Shown here in pieces: positions 44,696 through 53,396 of a stretch of 64,000 bases of DNA (its first letter is position 1; the number at the start of each line of letters is the position of its first letter). A model generated the notes under the pieces. The model made no database searches, was not told the origin of the DNA, and saw nothing but the letters and a program-made list of their open reading frames with translations. Location of the stretch: NCBI GenBank assembly GCA_012103315.1, contig WLWZ01000018.1:1-64000 (forward strand). Reading direction: 5' to 3'. Source of the stretch: Alphaproteobacteria bacterium. Lineage in GTDB: Bacteria; Pseudomonadota; Alphaproteobacteria; MPNO01; UBA2964. A program made the translations under genes and the position numbers.

Positions 44696-45421
44696 TTAAC
44701 CGATGGTGAAAAGCTGTCCAGCGGCGGGCGGCGGCGTTTCATAGGCGTTGCTCATACCAAGGACACGCCTTGCTCCCGCCCAAAGCGACGCCTGAACGCT
44801 GGTCACCACAGGCTTGCCAAGTTCGGCTTCGATCTGCCCAACGGCTTCAAACATCGTCGTGTTCGAGCCGCTGAGAAAGAATCCATCGGCATCATCGCGA
44901 TCACTCTCCCGTGCCATATCGAGCCAAGCCTTTGGCGGAATTGCGGATGATTGTTCTTGACCCCCACGACCAACTGCGTTGGCCACTGAAAAGCCAGATG
45001 CCTCAAGATACGATTGTTCCCGCGCCATTGGTTCTTCGCCTAATGGATGGATCAGAACAATCCGCTCCATCTCCAACGCGCGAAGGGCTTCGACAGCGGC
45101 TTGTGTTGCTGTATAGGTCGGCGTTGATGTTTCCTTGCAGAGCGAAGCAATGAGTTCGGCTTCACCGATCGGGCCACGTTCCATCATGATCCCGGTACCT
45201 TGGAGGCAAATGACATCGACTTTGGCATCTGTCAGAAGTTTCCCCGCAATCGTCGCATCTTCGGCGATATCATCCATCGTCCGACCACCGCCTGACCCCA
45301 TACGCATACGCGTCGTGAAAACACCTAAATTTTTCGGACCAAATTTCTTGAAATAAGGTTCTACAGTGCGGTTTCCTGCCGACAGTATCAGACCTAGCCC
45401 TCGTGTCGGTAGGACCGCCAA
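44696..45421 (-). CDS. Asp/Glu racemase-fold protein lacking both catalytic cysteines
   Basis: A 241-residue member of the arylmalonate decarboxylase/maleate isomerase group by overall pattern (NRTVEPYFKKFGP, VDVICLQGTGIM, DADGFFLSGSNTTMFE, GKPVVTSVQASLWAGAR). Where the family has its two catalytic cysteines, this protein has Gly75 (QGTG) and Gly185 (SGSN); compare Cys81 and Cys194 in the relative at 37133. A classical racemase or isomerase mechanism is therefore not possible. It may be a binding or regulatory protein, or catalyse a different reaction. It starts at TTG 45421, two bases after the hyuA stop, so it belongs to the hyuB-hyuA transcript. Confidence 0.8.
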   Translation of the reverse strand: MAVLPTRGLGLILSAGNRTVEPYFKKFGPKNLGVFTTRMRMGSGGGRTMDDIAEDATIAGKLLTDAKVDVICLQGTGIMMERGPIGEAELIASLCKETSTPTYTATQAAVEALRALEMERIVLIHPLGEEPMAREQSYLEASGFSVANAVGRGGQEQSSAIPPKAWLDMARESDRDDADGFFLSGSNTTMFEAVGQIEAELGKPVVTSVQASLWAGARRVLGMSNAYETPPPAAGQLFTIG

Positions 45422-45423
45422 GG

Positions 45424-47475
45424 TTAGATGCTCACCTGCGGATTACGGCAATCGAGCGAACCTGCCTCAAGTACAGTGACTTTCCAGCCTGGCGGAACGA
45501 TTGAGGTGCCACCGGCTTCCTCAATGATCGCAGGGCCGGTGAGTTCGAAGCCTGCTTCCATTCGGTCGCGATTATAGATCGGACAATCCGTCCAATCATC
45601 GCCAAACCAGACCTTGCGTACTTCGACAATCAAGTCTTTCCCGTCACCGCTGGTAAAGGCCAGTGTCGGCTTATCAACGATGCCTAGTGAAACCAGCCGG
45701 ATATTGACGATCTCGGCATCGTTGTTAGCATCGGCGTGACCAAAGGTCTCCGTATGACGTTGCGCAAATGCATTGCGCACGGCATCCCAATCGGCTGCGT
45801 TCTCATCAAGCGGCACTGCAAGCGTATAAGATTGGCCGACATAACGCATATCGACTGTAAAGCTATGAGATTGTATATCGGGACCAAAACCGGCGTCAGC
45901 AAGCGATTTGCTGGCGTCTGACTTCATCTCGTTCGCAGGACCGTTTAGCTCCGCCGGATCGAGCGCACTGAGCTTGCCTCCCCAGGCCCGCACTGAATCC
46001 AGCCGCTGATCAGCTAGTAGCTGTCCGAGTGCAGATAAATGACCGGGATAACGCGGCACGATCACCTGTGGTACGGCTAATTCTTCTGCAACGAGGAAGA
46101 CATGCATCGGTCCAGCGCCACCGAAACCCAATAGGGCAAAGTCACGTGGATCAAACCCACGATGGACTGACACTTCGCGTACGGCGCCAGCCATCTTGGC
46201 GACAGCAATCCGCAACACACCATCAGCAAGCGGCACGATATCGCCACCGCCAAGCTTTTCGGCCAATGAGGCAAATGCCGTGTCTGATGCCGTCTTATCA
46301 AGCTGCAATCCGCCAGAAAGTGTGCGTTCCGTCGGCAAGCGGCCGAGAACCAGATTGGCGTCTGAAATTGTCGGCTGTGTGCCACCACGTCCATAACAGG
46401 CTGGCCCTGGCAAGGCGCCCGCGCTCTGCGGGCCAACTTCGAGAGTTCCGTCATCCTGAACCCAGGCAATGGAACCACCCCCTGCCCCAATCGTATGAAT
46501 ATCGAGCTGCGGCACCTGTAACGGGTAGGCGTCGATTTGATTGTCATGACTGATCCGCGGTGTCCGCTGATAAATCAGCGCAACGTCTGTCGAAGTACCG
46601 CCCATATCAAACGTGATGCAGTCCTGAACATCCGCCATTTCGCAAATGCGAACCGCGCCACCAGCGCCGCCAACCGGACCCGACAGAAACGTTCCCGCGG
46701 CAAACTTGGCAGCTTGCGGCAGGGTCATCGCCCCACCATTGGACCCCATGATATTGACCGGCGCTTTCACGCCTTTGTCATTTAGCTCACCCGCTAGGGT
46801 CTCAAGATATTTGATTACCACCGGCGTCAGATAGGCATTCAACACACAGGTTGAAAAACGATGGAACTCGCCCTGCTCCGCCACGACATCGGTCGAATGA
46901 CAAACCGGGACATCTCCCAATAGCTGACCGAGCGCAGAAGCGGCATCGCGTTCTGTCTTGTCATTGGCATAGGCATTCACAAAGCCAATAGCGACAGCTT
47001 CAACACCGTCTGACTTCAATCGCTCCGCCAGCGGTCCAAAATCATAATCAGCGATGTCATTGAGGACCTCGCCATCGGCAGCCGTCCGTTCGGGAACTTC
47101 AATCCGCAAAGGCCGATCAACCAACGGCTTAGGTCTAACGAACTTGATGTCAAACAATCCACCGATGAGACGCCGTGTTCGACCAATCTCAAGCGTATCG
47201 CGGAAGCCTTCTGTCGTGATCATCGCTGTTTTGGCGCCCTTGCGTTCAAGCAGAGCATTGGTCGCAATCGTTGTGCCGTGTACGAAAGCCCGGATATCAC
47301 CGGGTGCAATTCCAAGCTCACCCAGCGCATTGAGCACGCCTTCCCATTGTTTTCCGGGCAATGAAGGCGTTTTCGCCGATAAAAGCGTCTGGTTTTCAAT
47401 ATCGAGACACAGGATATCGGTAAATGTGCCGCCAACATCGATGCCAACAAGATAACGCTGTGAACTATCGGTCAT
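45424..47475 (-). CDS. hyuA: Hydantoinase/oxoprolinase family subunit A
   Basis: ATP-dependent hydantoinase/5-oxoprolinase A subunit, 683 residues. The N-terminal actin-like ATPase motif GIDVGGTFTDIL and the HGTTIATNALLERKGAKTA stretch are hallmarks. The second phosphate motif TFDMGGTSTDVAL and the catalytic-site IGAGGGSIAWV are present. With HyuB it couples ATP hydrolysis to opening of cyclic amides (hydantoins, oxoproline) or to carboxylation of ketones (acetone/acetophenone carboxylase). These cannot be told apart here. The ATG at 47475 overlaps the hyuB stop (ATGA), indicating coupled translation. Confidence 0.93.
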   Translation of the reverse strand: MTDSSQRYLVGIDVGGTFTDILCLDIENQTLLSAKTPSLPGKQWEGVLNALGELGIAPGDIRAFVHGTTIATNALLERKGAKTAMITTEGFRDTLEIGRTRRLIGGLFDIKFVRPKPLVDRPLRIEVPERTAADGEVLNDIADYDFGPLAERLKSDGVEAVAIGFVNAYANDKTERDAASALGQLLGDVPVCHSTDVVAEQGEFHRFSTCVLNAYLTPVVIKYLETLAGELNDKGVKAPVNIMGSNGGAMTLPQAAKFAAGTFLSGPVGGAGGAVRICEMADVQDCITFDMGGTSTDVALIYQRTPRISHDNQIDAYPLQVPQLDIHTIGAGGGSIAWVQDDGTLEVGPQSAGALPGPACYGRGGTQPTISDANLVLGRLPTERTLSGGLQLDKTASDTAFASLAEKLGGGDIVPLADGVLRIAVAKMAGAVREVSVHRGFDPRDFALLGFGGAGPMHVFLVAEELAVPQVIVPRYPGHLSALGQLLADQRLDSVRAWGGKLSALDPAELNGPANEMKSDASKSLADAGFGPDIQSHSFTVDMRYVGQSYTLAVPLDENAADWDAVRNAFAQRHTETFGHADANNDAEIVNIRLVSLGIVDKPTLAFTSGDGKDLIVEVRKVWFGDDWTDCPIYNRDRMEAGFELTGPAIIEEAGGTSIVPPGWKVTVLEAGSLDCRNPQVSI

Positions 47476-49502
47476 GACAGCACTCCTGCCGGCGCTGCCT
47501 GGACGGCACGTATCTCGATCCCCTCGCCGGGATCAGCGTTTAACAGTTTCATCCCCGCCGGTCCGACAGGAATCACAGCATCCGTACCATCGGTAACACG
47601 CGCCCAGCCCCGCAGAGGAGCGACTGCTTTCCCTCGCAGCTCGACCAAATCACCTTCGGAAATACCCAAATTACCGGCGAGAGCTGACGGAACTGCAATA
47701 CGACGGCGTGGACCATCGATGTCGTCTTCATTGGCGATTTCAAGCTTCACGGTTTCCCGCGCGCCTGCCAAACTCTCTCGTTTTACTGACGTGGCCGCTG
47801 CATCGACACTGCCATCACTGCCATCACTGCCAAGAACAACACCGTAACGTGTCTCGGCCTGGTCGGCGGTTAGATATTCAAGGCCAACATCGTCGGCCAC
47901 TAAGGCTGGATCGCGGGTTAGCGGATCACCAAATCCACCACCACCAGCAGTTTCCTCGCGGACGATATCGCCGGTTCCAAGGGTGAAACCTGAAACCTTA
48001 CCGGGGACGTCTGAAGGCTGAATTACCTCGCCATCTCGTTCAACGACAAACCGATTGGCTGCGCCATTGCTGCCACCCGCAACTCCGTAAGGCGGAATAA
48101 CATTCTTTTCTGAGAGGACTGACAACATTGCGGTCTCATCGAGGACACGCAGTTCGCGCCGCAAGCCAAAGCCACCCCGGTTAGCCCCATCACCACAGGC
48201 ACCGGTCCTGATCTCGCATCGTTCAACACGAAGCGGATATTGCGATTCGACCGTTTCCACCGACTGGATCGAGTTAAAGTCGCCTTCGTTATAACTTCGT
48301 ACGGCGTTGCTGCCATCGACACCCGCAGATGCCCCAGTGCCGCCCGCCGGCCATTCGTAATGGATATAGGTTCCGCCATCTTCGCGCGGTCCCGCAATAT
48401 GAATGTGGTTGGCACCGCCTTTGAGATCGCCCACGCTCATCTCTGGCACCACCTGCCCCATTGCGGCAGCTACGACAGAGTCGATCAGGAATTTGACCTC
48501 AGCCATGCCACCGCATGGCGCGGTTTCCCGTGCATTAATGAAGCTCTTTTCCGGTGCCGTAACGCTGATCGGGTTAAACGAGCCATTATTAATCGGTGTT
48601 TTGGGATCGAGGAAAGCTTTAACAATAGTGCCCACCGCATTAAACGCCATAGCTGGACCACAGTTGGTCGGTCCATTGGTCTGCGCCGAAGTGCCAGTGA
48701 AGTCTGCGTTTATAGAATCGCCTTCAACAGTGAGCTTGAGCCGGACGACCAATGGATCAGGGTTCGATCCGTCGCTTTCAATATAGCCTTCGGCAAAGTA
48801 ATCGCCGTCGGGACAGTCAGAAATTCGCGAGCGCATCTGCCGTTCAGAGCGATCAATTAACGCTTCCACCCCATCAATCAACCCATCACCGCCAAAGCGC
48901 TGAAAGAGCCGCTCCAGATGTTCTGCGGCCTTACGGCCGGTACCGAGCATTGCGTTAAAATCGCCGATACGTTCTTCGGGGCCGCGCATATTGTTAAATA
49001 AGGCATCAAGAACCGCTTGATTCATCACGCCCTTTTCGCAAATACGCGTCGGCGTAATCCGAATACCTTCCTGATAAATCTCTTTAACCCGGCCAGACAG
49101 CGAGCCTGGTGTCATGCCACCGACATCGTTCCAATGGCACCGCATCGCCGCAAAAAGCGCCAGTTTGCCTTCGTTGAATACAGGATGGAGGAGCAAAACG
49201 TCATTCAGATGCGTTCCGCCAGTATAGGGGTCGTTATGAAGAAACAGGTCGCCCTCGTGAATATCATCTTTGAAAGCCTTCACGACTTCGCGGGTCGAAT
49301 ACGGCACAGCAAAGATATGAATCGGGTGATCGGCTAACCCCTGTGCCACCTGTCGACCATCGGCAGACATGAGCGCACAAGAGAAATCATGTCCCTCGTA
49401 AATAATTGCCGCGTAGGAAGAATGGATGATGTTAGCGCGCATCTCGTTAACGACAGCAACGAGGGATTCCCGGATTAGTTCTAGCTGGATAAGCGGATTC
49501 AT
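47472..49502 (-). CDS. hyuB: Hydantoinase/oxoprolinase family subunit B with extra C-terminal domain
   Basis: HyuB-type subunit, 676 residues, about 100 longer than most. The family core (MRANIIHSSYAAIIYEGHDFSCA, DLFLHNDPYTGGTHLNDV, HWNDVGGMTPGS, ETAGGGGFGDPLTRDP) ends near residue 535. After a Gly/Ser/Asp linker comes a separate domain of about 90 residues (RRRIAVPSALAGNLGISEGD to GEGIEIRAV) whose pattern resembles a double-psi beta-barrel such as the CDC48 N-terminal domain; that likeness is my inference. It partners HyuA, with the stop overlapping the hyuA start. It starts at ATG 49502. Confidence 0.92.
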   Translation of the reverse strand: MNPLIQLELIRESLVAVVNEMRANIIHSSYAAIIYEGHDFSCALMSADGRQVAQGLADHPIHIFAVPYSTREVVKAFKDDIHEGDLFLHNDPYTGGTHLNDVLLLHPVFNEGKLALFAAMRCHWNDVGGMTPGSLSGRVKEIYQEGIRITPTRICEKGVMNQAVLDALFNNMRGPEERIGDFNAMLGTGRKAAEHLERLFQRFGGDGLIDGVEALIDRSERQMRSRISDCPDGDYFAEGYIESDGSNPDPLVVRLKLTVEGDSINADFTGTSAQTNGPTNCGPAMAFNAVGTIVKAFLDPKTPINNGSFNPISVTAPEKSFINARETAPCGGMAEVKFLIDSVVAAAMGQVVPEMSVGDLKGGANHIHIAGPREDGGTYIHYEWPAGGTGASAGVDGSNAVRSYNEGDFNSIQSVETVESQYPLRVERCEIRTGACGDGANRGGFGLRRELRVLDETAMLSVLSEKNVIPPYGVAGGSNGAANRFVVERDGEVIQPSDVPGKVSGFTLGTGDIVREETAGGGGFGDPLTRDPALVADDVGLEYLTADQAETRYGVVLGSDGSDGSVDAAATSVKRESLAGARETVKLEIANEDDIDGPRRRIAVPSALAGNLGISEGDLVELRGKAVAPLRGWARVTDGTDAVIPVGPAGMKLLNADPGEGIEIRAVQAAPAGVLS
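47811..47831. repeat. Short 9-base tandem repeat inside hyuB
   Basis: GCCATCACT is repeated twice and followed by GCC, encoding the Gly-Ser-Asp repeats of the linker between the HyuB core and its C-terminal domain. The length is a multiple of three, so copy changes would not break the frame. Confidence 0.7.
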
Positions 49503-49610
49503 TGGATCTCGTTTCTATAATAGGCGCGCGAAACTATCATTCGCCCCTGTTCCAACCAACCCTTTTTCACTAATGTGCGGCCCCTACCTGTAATTTGAGG
49601 TTACGCGTTT

Positions 49611-51248
49611 ATGTCCACTGCCCATATCGACACGTTTATCCTGGATAACATGCCGCCAGAAGAGCTCTGGCCGGAGATGGATTATTCCGTTCTTCCTGAA
49701 CTTGCTGCCTATCCTGAGCGGATGAATGTTGCCACTGAGCTGCTCGACAAGATGGTCGCAGACGGCTGCGCCGATAAGCCGATGATTTATTTCGGCGATA
49801 ATATTTGGACTTATACCGATTTGATGGAGCGCGCCAACCAGATCGCCAATGTTCTTGTAGAAGATTACGGTATGGTCCCTGGTGAGCGTGTGATCTTGCG
49901 CTCAGGCAATCACCCGATATTGATTGCCTCTTGGTTTGCTGTCCTCAAAGCGGGTGGGATCGCGATTGCAACCATGCCTGTGCTGCGCGAACGCGAACTC
50001 ATCTACATGATGGCAAAAGCCAAAGTGAACCTGGCCATATCCGACATCAAGCTGGCGGAAGATATCGCTGCGGCAGGCGAAAAAGCCGAAGACCTCCGCG
50101 ATATTCTCTATTTTGGCGGTGATGATGCCAAATCGTTGGATAACGCGATGGCAGGGAAATCCACAGTCTTTAAAAATGTCGATACATCAGCCGATGACCC
50201 ATGCGTGATCGGCTTCACCTCCGGATCAACTGGCACACCAAAGGGCACGCTACATTTCCACCGCGATATTCTCGCCGTCGCAGACACTTTCATTCGTTAT
50301 GTGGTCAAAATTCAGCCAGACGATATTGTCTGCGGCAGCCCACAAATCGCCTTTTTATACGGTCTTTGCGCCTATATGACCGATACAATGCGGTTTGGTG
50401 CCTCAACCGTCGTGGTCGAACGGGCAACACCCGAAGTGCTGCTACAAACCATCGAGAAATTCAAAGCCACGGTCTGTTTCTCGACCCCGTCGGGCTACAA
50501 GCTCATGCTGGACGAGATCGATAAGTACGACACGTCATCTCTGCGGCTTTGTATTGCAGGTGGCGAACCGCTAGCACCCGCTGTTTTCCATGGCTGGGAA
50601 GAGAAAACTGGCGTGCGGATTATAAACGGCCTCGGGATCTCCGAACTGCTCCACATCTTCATCTCCGCTTCCGGTGATGATATCCGCCCTGGTTTAATCG
50701 GCACCGCAGTCCCTGGCTTTGAAGTCCGCGTGGTTGATGACAATTTCAATGACACCGCCCCTGGCGAAGTCGGCCAAATGATCGTTAAAGGCCCCAATGG
50801 CTGCCGCTATCTCGACGATATCGACCGTCAGAAGGCCTATATCCGCGATGGCTGGAACCTTTCTGGCGATCTCTGCATCCGCGATGAGGAAGGCTATTTC
50901 TCTTACGAAGCCCGTACCGACGATATGATCCTGACCGGCGGCTATAATGTCTCCGGTTTGGAAGTCGAAGCGGTCCTAATGGAACACGCCGCCATCCGCG
51001 AAGTCGCCGTTGTCGGGTCACCGGATAAAGACCGTGGCCAAGTGGTCAAAGCCTTCATTGAATTGCGTGATAAATCTGCCGCTGGAGATGAATTAGTTAG
51101 CGAGATGCAGAATTTCGTCAAATCGCAAATTTCTGCCTTTAAATATCCCCGCGCTATCGAGTTTGTGGAGGAGTTGCCGCACACACCAACGGGTAAAATT
51201 CAACGCGGCGCGCTGCGCCAGTTAGAGCGTGAACGCGCCGAACAATAA
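49611..51248 (+). CDS. AMP-forming acyl-CoA ligase (benzoate/2-aminobenzoate-CoA ligase-like)
   Basis: Adenylate-forming enzyme, 545 residues. The P-loop-like motif is GFTSGSTGTPKGTLHFHRD, later motifs are INGLGISELLHIF and SGDLCIRDEEGYFSYEARTDD, and the C-terminal catalytic Lys is in TPTGKIQRGALR. The order LPELAAYPERMNVATELLD at the N terminus and QIAFLYGLCAYMTDTMRFG resemble aromatic acid-CoA ligases such as 2-aminobenzoate-CoA and benzoate-CoA ligase. It activates an aromatic or cyclic acid as its CoA thioester. It starts at ATG 49611, divergent from hyuB and 36 bases ahead of an amidase gene on the same strand. Confidence 0.9.
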   Translation: MSTAHIDTFILDNMPPEELWPEMDYSVLPELAAYPERMNVATELLDKMVADGCADKPMIYFGDNIWTYTDLMERANQIANVLVEDYGMVPGERVILRSGNHPILIASWFAVLKAGGIAIATMPVLRERELIYMMAKAKVNLAISDIKLAEDIAAAGEKAEDLRDILYFGGDDAKSLDNAMAGKSTVFKNVDTSADDPCVIGFTSGSTGTPKGTLHFHRDILAVADTFIRYVVKIQPDDIVCGSPQIAFLYGLCAYMTDTMRFGASTVVVERATPEVLLQTIEKFKATVCFSTPSGYKLMLDEIDKYDTSSLRLCIAGGEPLAPAVFHGWEEKTGVRIINGLGISELLHIFISASGDDIRPGLIGTAVPGFEVRVVDDNFNDTAPGEVGQMIVKGPNGCRYLDDIDRQKAYIRDGWNLSGDLCIRDEEGYFSYEARTDDMILTGGYNVSGLEVEAVLMEHAAIREVAVVGSPDKDRGQVVKAFIELRDKSAAGDELVSEMQNFVKSQISAFKYPRAIEFVEELPHTPTGKIQRGALRQLERERAEQ

Positions 51249-51284
51249 TACAAAACTATTTATTGGTTTCATGGAGTTATAGAT

Positions 51285-52775
51285 ATGTCTTCATCTAATA
51301 CTTTCGATATTATCGACACTACAATTGCTGATGTGCACGCCGCCTATCAGGATGGCACTCTGACAGCCCGGCAATTGGTTCAGATGTATCTTGATCGAAT
51401 TGAGGCCTATGACAAAAATGGCCCGCAAATTAACTCGATAATCTCGCTCAATCCGAAGGCATTGAAAGACGCCGACCGCCTTGATCAAGCCCTCGCTGAT
51501 GGCGGCATGGTTGGTCCTTTGCACGGCATTCCCCTGCTCATGAAAGACCAGGCCGATGTCGATGGTATGCCGACGACCATGGGGTCTGTTCTTTTCAAGG
51601 ACCATAATCCAGGGCGTGACTGCACCATTGCCGCCAAACTCAAAGAAGCAGGCGCCATTTTCATTGGCAAGGCCGCGCTCGGTGAATTGGGCGCCGGTGA
51701 TACTCATGGCTCTTTGTTTGGATCCACTCGCAATGTTTACGATCAGGAACGCACCGCCGGTGGTTCGTCCGGTGGCTCTGGCGCTGCGGTATCCGCTAAT
51801 TTCGCTACCATTTGCGTTGGACAGGAGGGATTTGCCTCGATCCGGCGCCCCTCAATCTGGAACGGTGTCTCCGGCATGCGGCCAACCGCCGGCTTGGTCA
51901 GTCGTCACGGGGTCTATGCCGGATGGCCAATGATCAACGGCTCGTTGGGCCCAATGTCCCGCACCGTCAAAGATCTCGCGAAACTTCTCGATTGTATGGT
52001 GGGTTATGACCCCGCAGACCCCATCACGGCCCGCGGTGTGGGCAACGCCCCGGAAAGCTATGCTGATCTTCTCGACAAGAATGCCCTGAAAGGCAAACGG
52101 ATCGGCATCATGCGGGAGCCTATGGGTCACCGAACAGAACCAGAGTCAGATGATTTTGCCAAAATAGATGTGCTATTTGATCGCGCCGTAGGTGAACTAG
52201 CGGATGCAGGCGCGGAAATCGTCGATCCCGTTGAAATACCAGGTATGAATGACCTCTTGGCCCAACGCGCGCGCAATAACGATGACGAAAATCAATCCTT
52301 TGCTGATTACGCTGCAGGTGGTGCCAATACACCGTTCAAGACCCGCGCGGGAATCATGGCCTCCCCGCTGTTTCAAGAAACCATGCACGGTGTCCGCACC
52401 CGCTGGAAAAACGAAGATACAAGCGCTGAATGGGGCAAATATCTGCATGCCCGCGATCAATTGATGACACGGTTTCTCGCCGTCATGGCCGATCACAAGC
52501 TGGATTCAATCGTTCACAAGGCAGTCGAGCATCAGCCCACCCCGATCAAAGACGGATTAAATCCGCCCTATATCGACCAATGGGGTGCCCCGCATATCAA
52601 TACGTTCCTGATATTTGTGCCATCTGTGGTCGTGCCAGCTGGCTTCACTACAGACAATCTACCCGGCGGCATTACCTTCCTTGGCAGACCTTATGATGAC
52701 GCCAATATGATCAACTTCGCCTATGCCTATGAACAGGCAACGAAGCATCGCAAAATACCGGACTTCGCCTCGTAA
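51285..52775 (+). CDS. Amidase signature family hydrolase
   Basis: A 496-residue amidase. The Ser-cisSer-Lys triad is conserved: Lys87 (LLMKDQ), Ser161 in GGSSGGSG, and nucleophile Ser185 in FASIRRPS, exactly 24 residues apart as in the family. The usual GTDTGGSIR loop reads GQEGFASIRRPS, a variant that may change oxyanion or substrate contacts. It hydrolyses an amide to acid and ammonia. It starts at ATG 51285 and is likely co-transcribed with the CoA ligase upstream, which suggests the freed acid is activated next. It is convergent with the AhpD-fold gene. Confidence 0.9.
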   Translation: MSSSNTFDIIDTTIADVHAAYQDGTLTARQLVQMYLDRIEAYDKNGPQINSIISLNPKALKDADRLDQALADGGMVGPLHGIPLLMKDQADVDGMPTTMGSVLFKDHNPGRDCTIAAKLKEAGAIFIGKAALGELGAGDTHGSLFGSTRNVYDQERTAGGSSGGSGAAVSANFATICVGQEGFASIRRPSIWNGVSGMRPTAGLVSRHGVYAGWPMINGSLGPMSRTVKDLAKLLDCMVGYDPADPITARGVGNAPESYADLLDKNALKGKRIGIMREPMGHRTEPESDDFAKIDVLFDRAVGELADAGAEIVDPVEIPGMNDLLAQRARNNDDENQSFADYAAGGANTPFKTRAGIMASPLFQETMHGVRTRWKNEDTSAEWGKYLHARDQLMTRFLAVMADHKLDSIVHKAVEHQPTPIKDGLNPPYIDQWGAPHINTFLIFVPSVVVPAGFTTDNLPGGITFLGRPYDDANMINFAYAYEQATKHRKIPDFAS

Positions 52776-52780
52776 ATGAA

Positions 52781-53341
52781 CTACTCGTTGTCTTCGTCAG
52801 CGAGCGCGTCATACATATTCACGTAGCCCTTGTTAAGGCGATCCTGTGCTCTCTCCTTGGCGTGCTCCCGGCTATAGGGCGTAAAACCATGCCCTTCATT
52901 GATCCGCGCCATAAAGCTCATACGGGCAGTAATCGCGATCACATCGTGTAGGCCTTTTTCATCCCAGCCCTCATCAAACACCGCGTCGGCATCTTCCTGG
53001 GTCATATTACTCGGGGTTACCATAAGTTTGCCGGCAAAAGTGAGTAAGGGCTTAAACCTGTCCTCAATTGGCGCCGTATCAAGGTCCGCGAGGAGCTTGT
53101 CTATCAGACCTTCCTCAACACCCATTGCATAGGCAACTTCAGCATGAGCAATCAACGCGAACTGGCAGTCCGCCACCCCCGCTACATAAGCTTGCAACAT
53201 CTCCCGTTCCGCGGGAGACAAAGGTGACGGCCCGTTGATGAGCTTTTGCCCCATTTCCGCCCAATGGCCATAAACATCAGGATAAGTACCAAAAACATTA
53301 CTGGGATTTGCATCGGGCGGATGCGACTTAAAAAATGGCAT
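52781..53341 (-). CDS. AhpD/carboxymuconolactone decarboxylase-fold protein without redox pair
   Basis: A 186-residue helical protein of the AhpD-like peroxidase-related group. The motif helix reads ADCQFALIAH: the AhpD pattern C-x2-C-x3-H is kept at Cys59 and His66, but the second cysteine is Ala62. Without the pair a disulfide-based peroxidase cycle is not possible, so another role is likely. It starts at ATG 53341, 55 bases after the COG2159 amidohydrolase gene, and is probably co-transcribed with it. Confidence 0.82.
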   Translation of the reverse strand: MPFFKSHPPDANPSNVFGTYPDVYGHWAEMGQKLINGPSPLSPAEREMLQAYVAGVADCQFALIAHAEVAYAMGVEEGLIDKLLADLDTAPIEDRFKPLLTFAGKLMVTPSNMTQEDADAVFDEGWDEKGLHDVIAITARMSFMARINEGHGFTPYSREHAKERAQDRLNKGYVNMYDALADEDNE

Positions 53342-53396
53342 GTCTATCCTTTCGGCTTTGCGCCGTTTCCACTGCTAAAAACAACAAATTTGTTAG

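Noticed and set aside
46029-46553. 174-residue frame antisense to hyuA
   Set aside because: Arg/His/Gln-rich shadow of the real gene, with no ribosome site or domain.
48240-48860. 206-residue frame antisense to hyuB
   Set aside because: Shadow of a strongly conserved coding region on the other strand.
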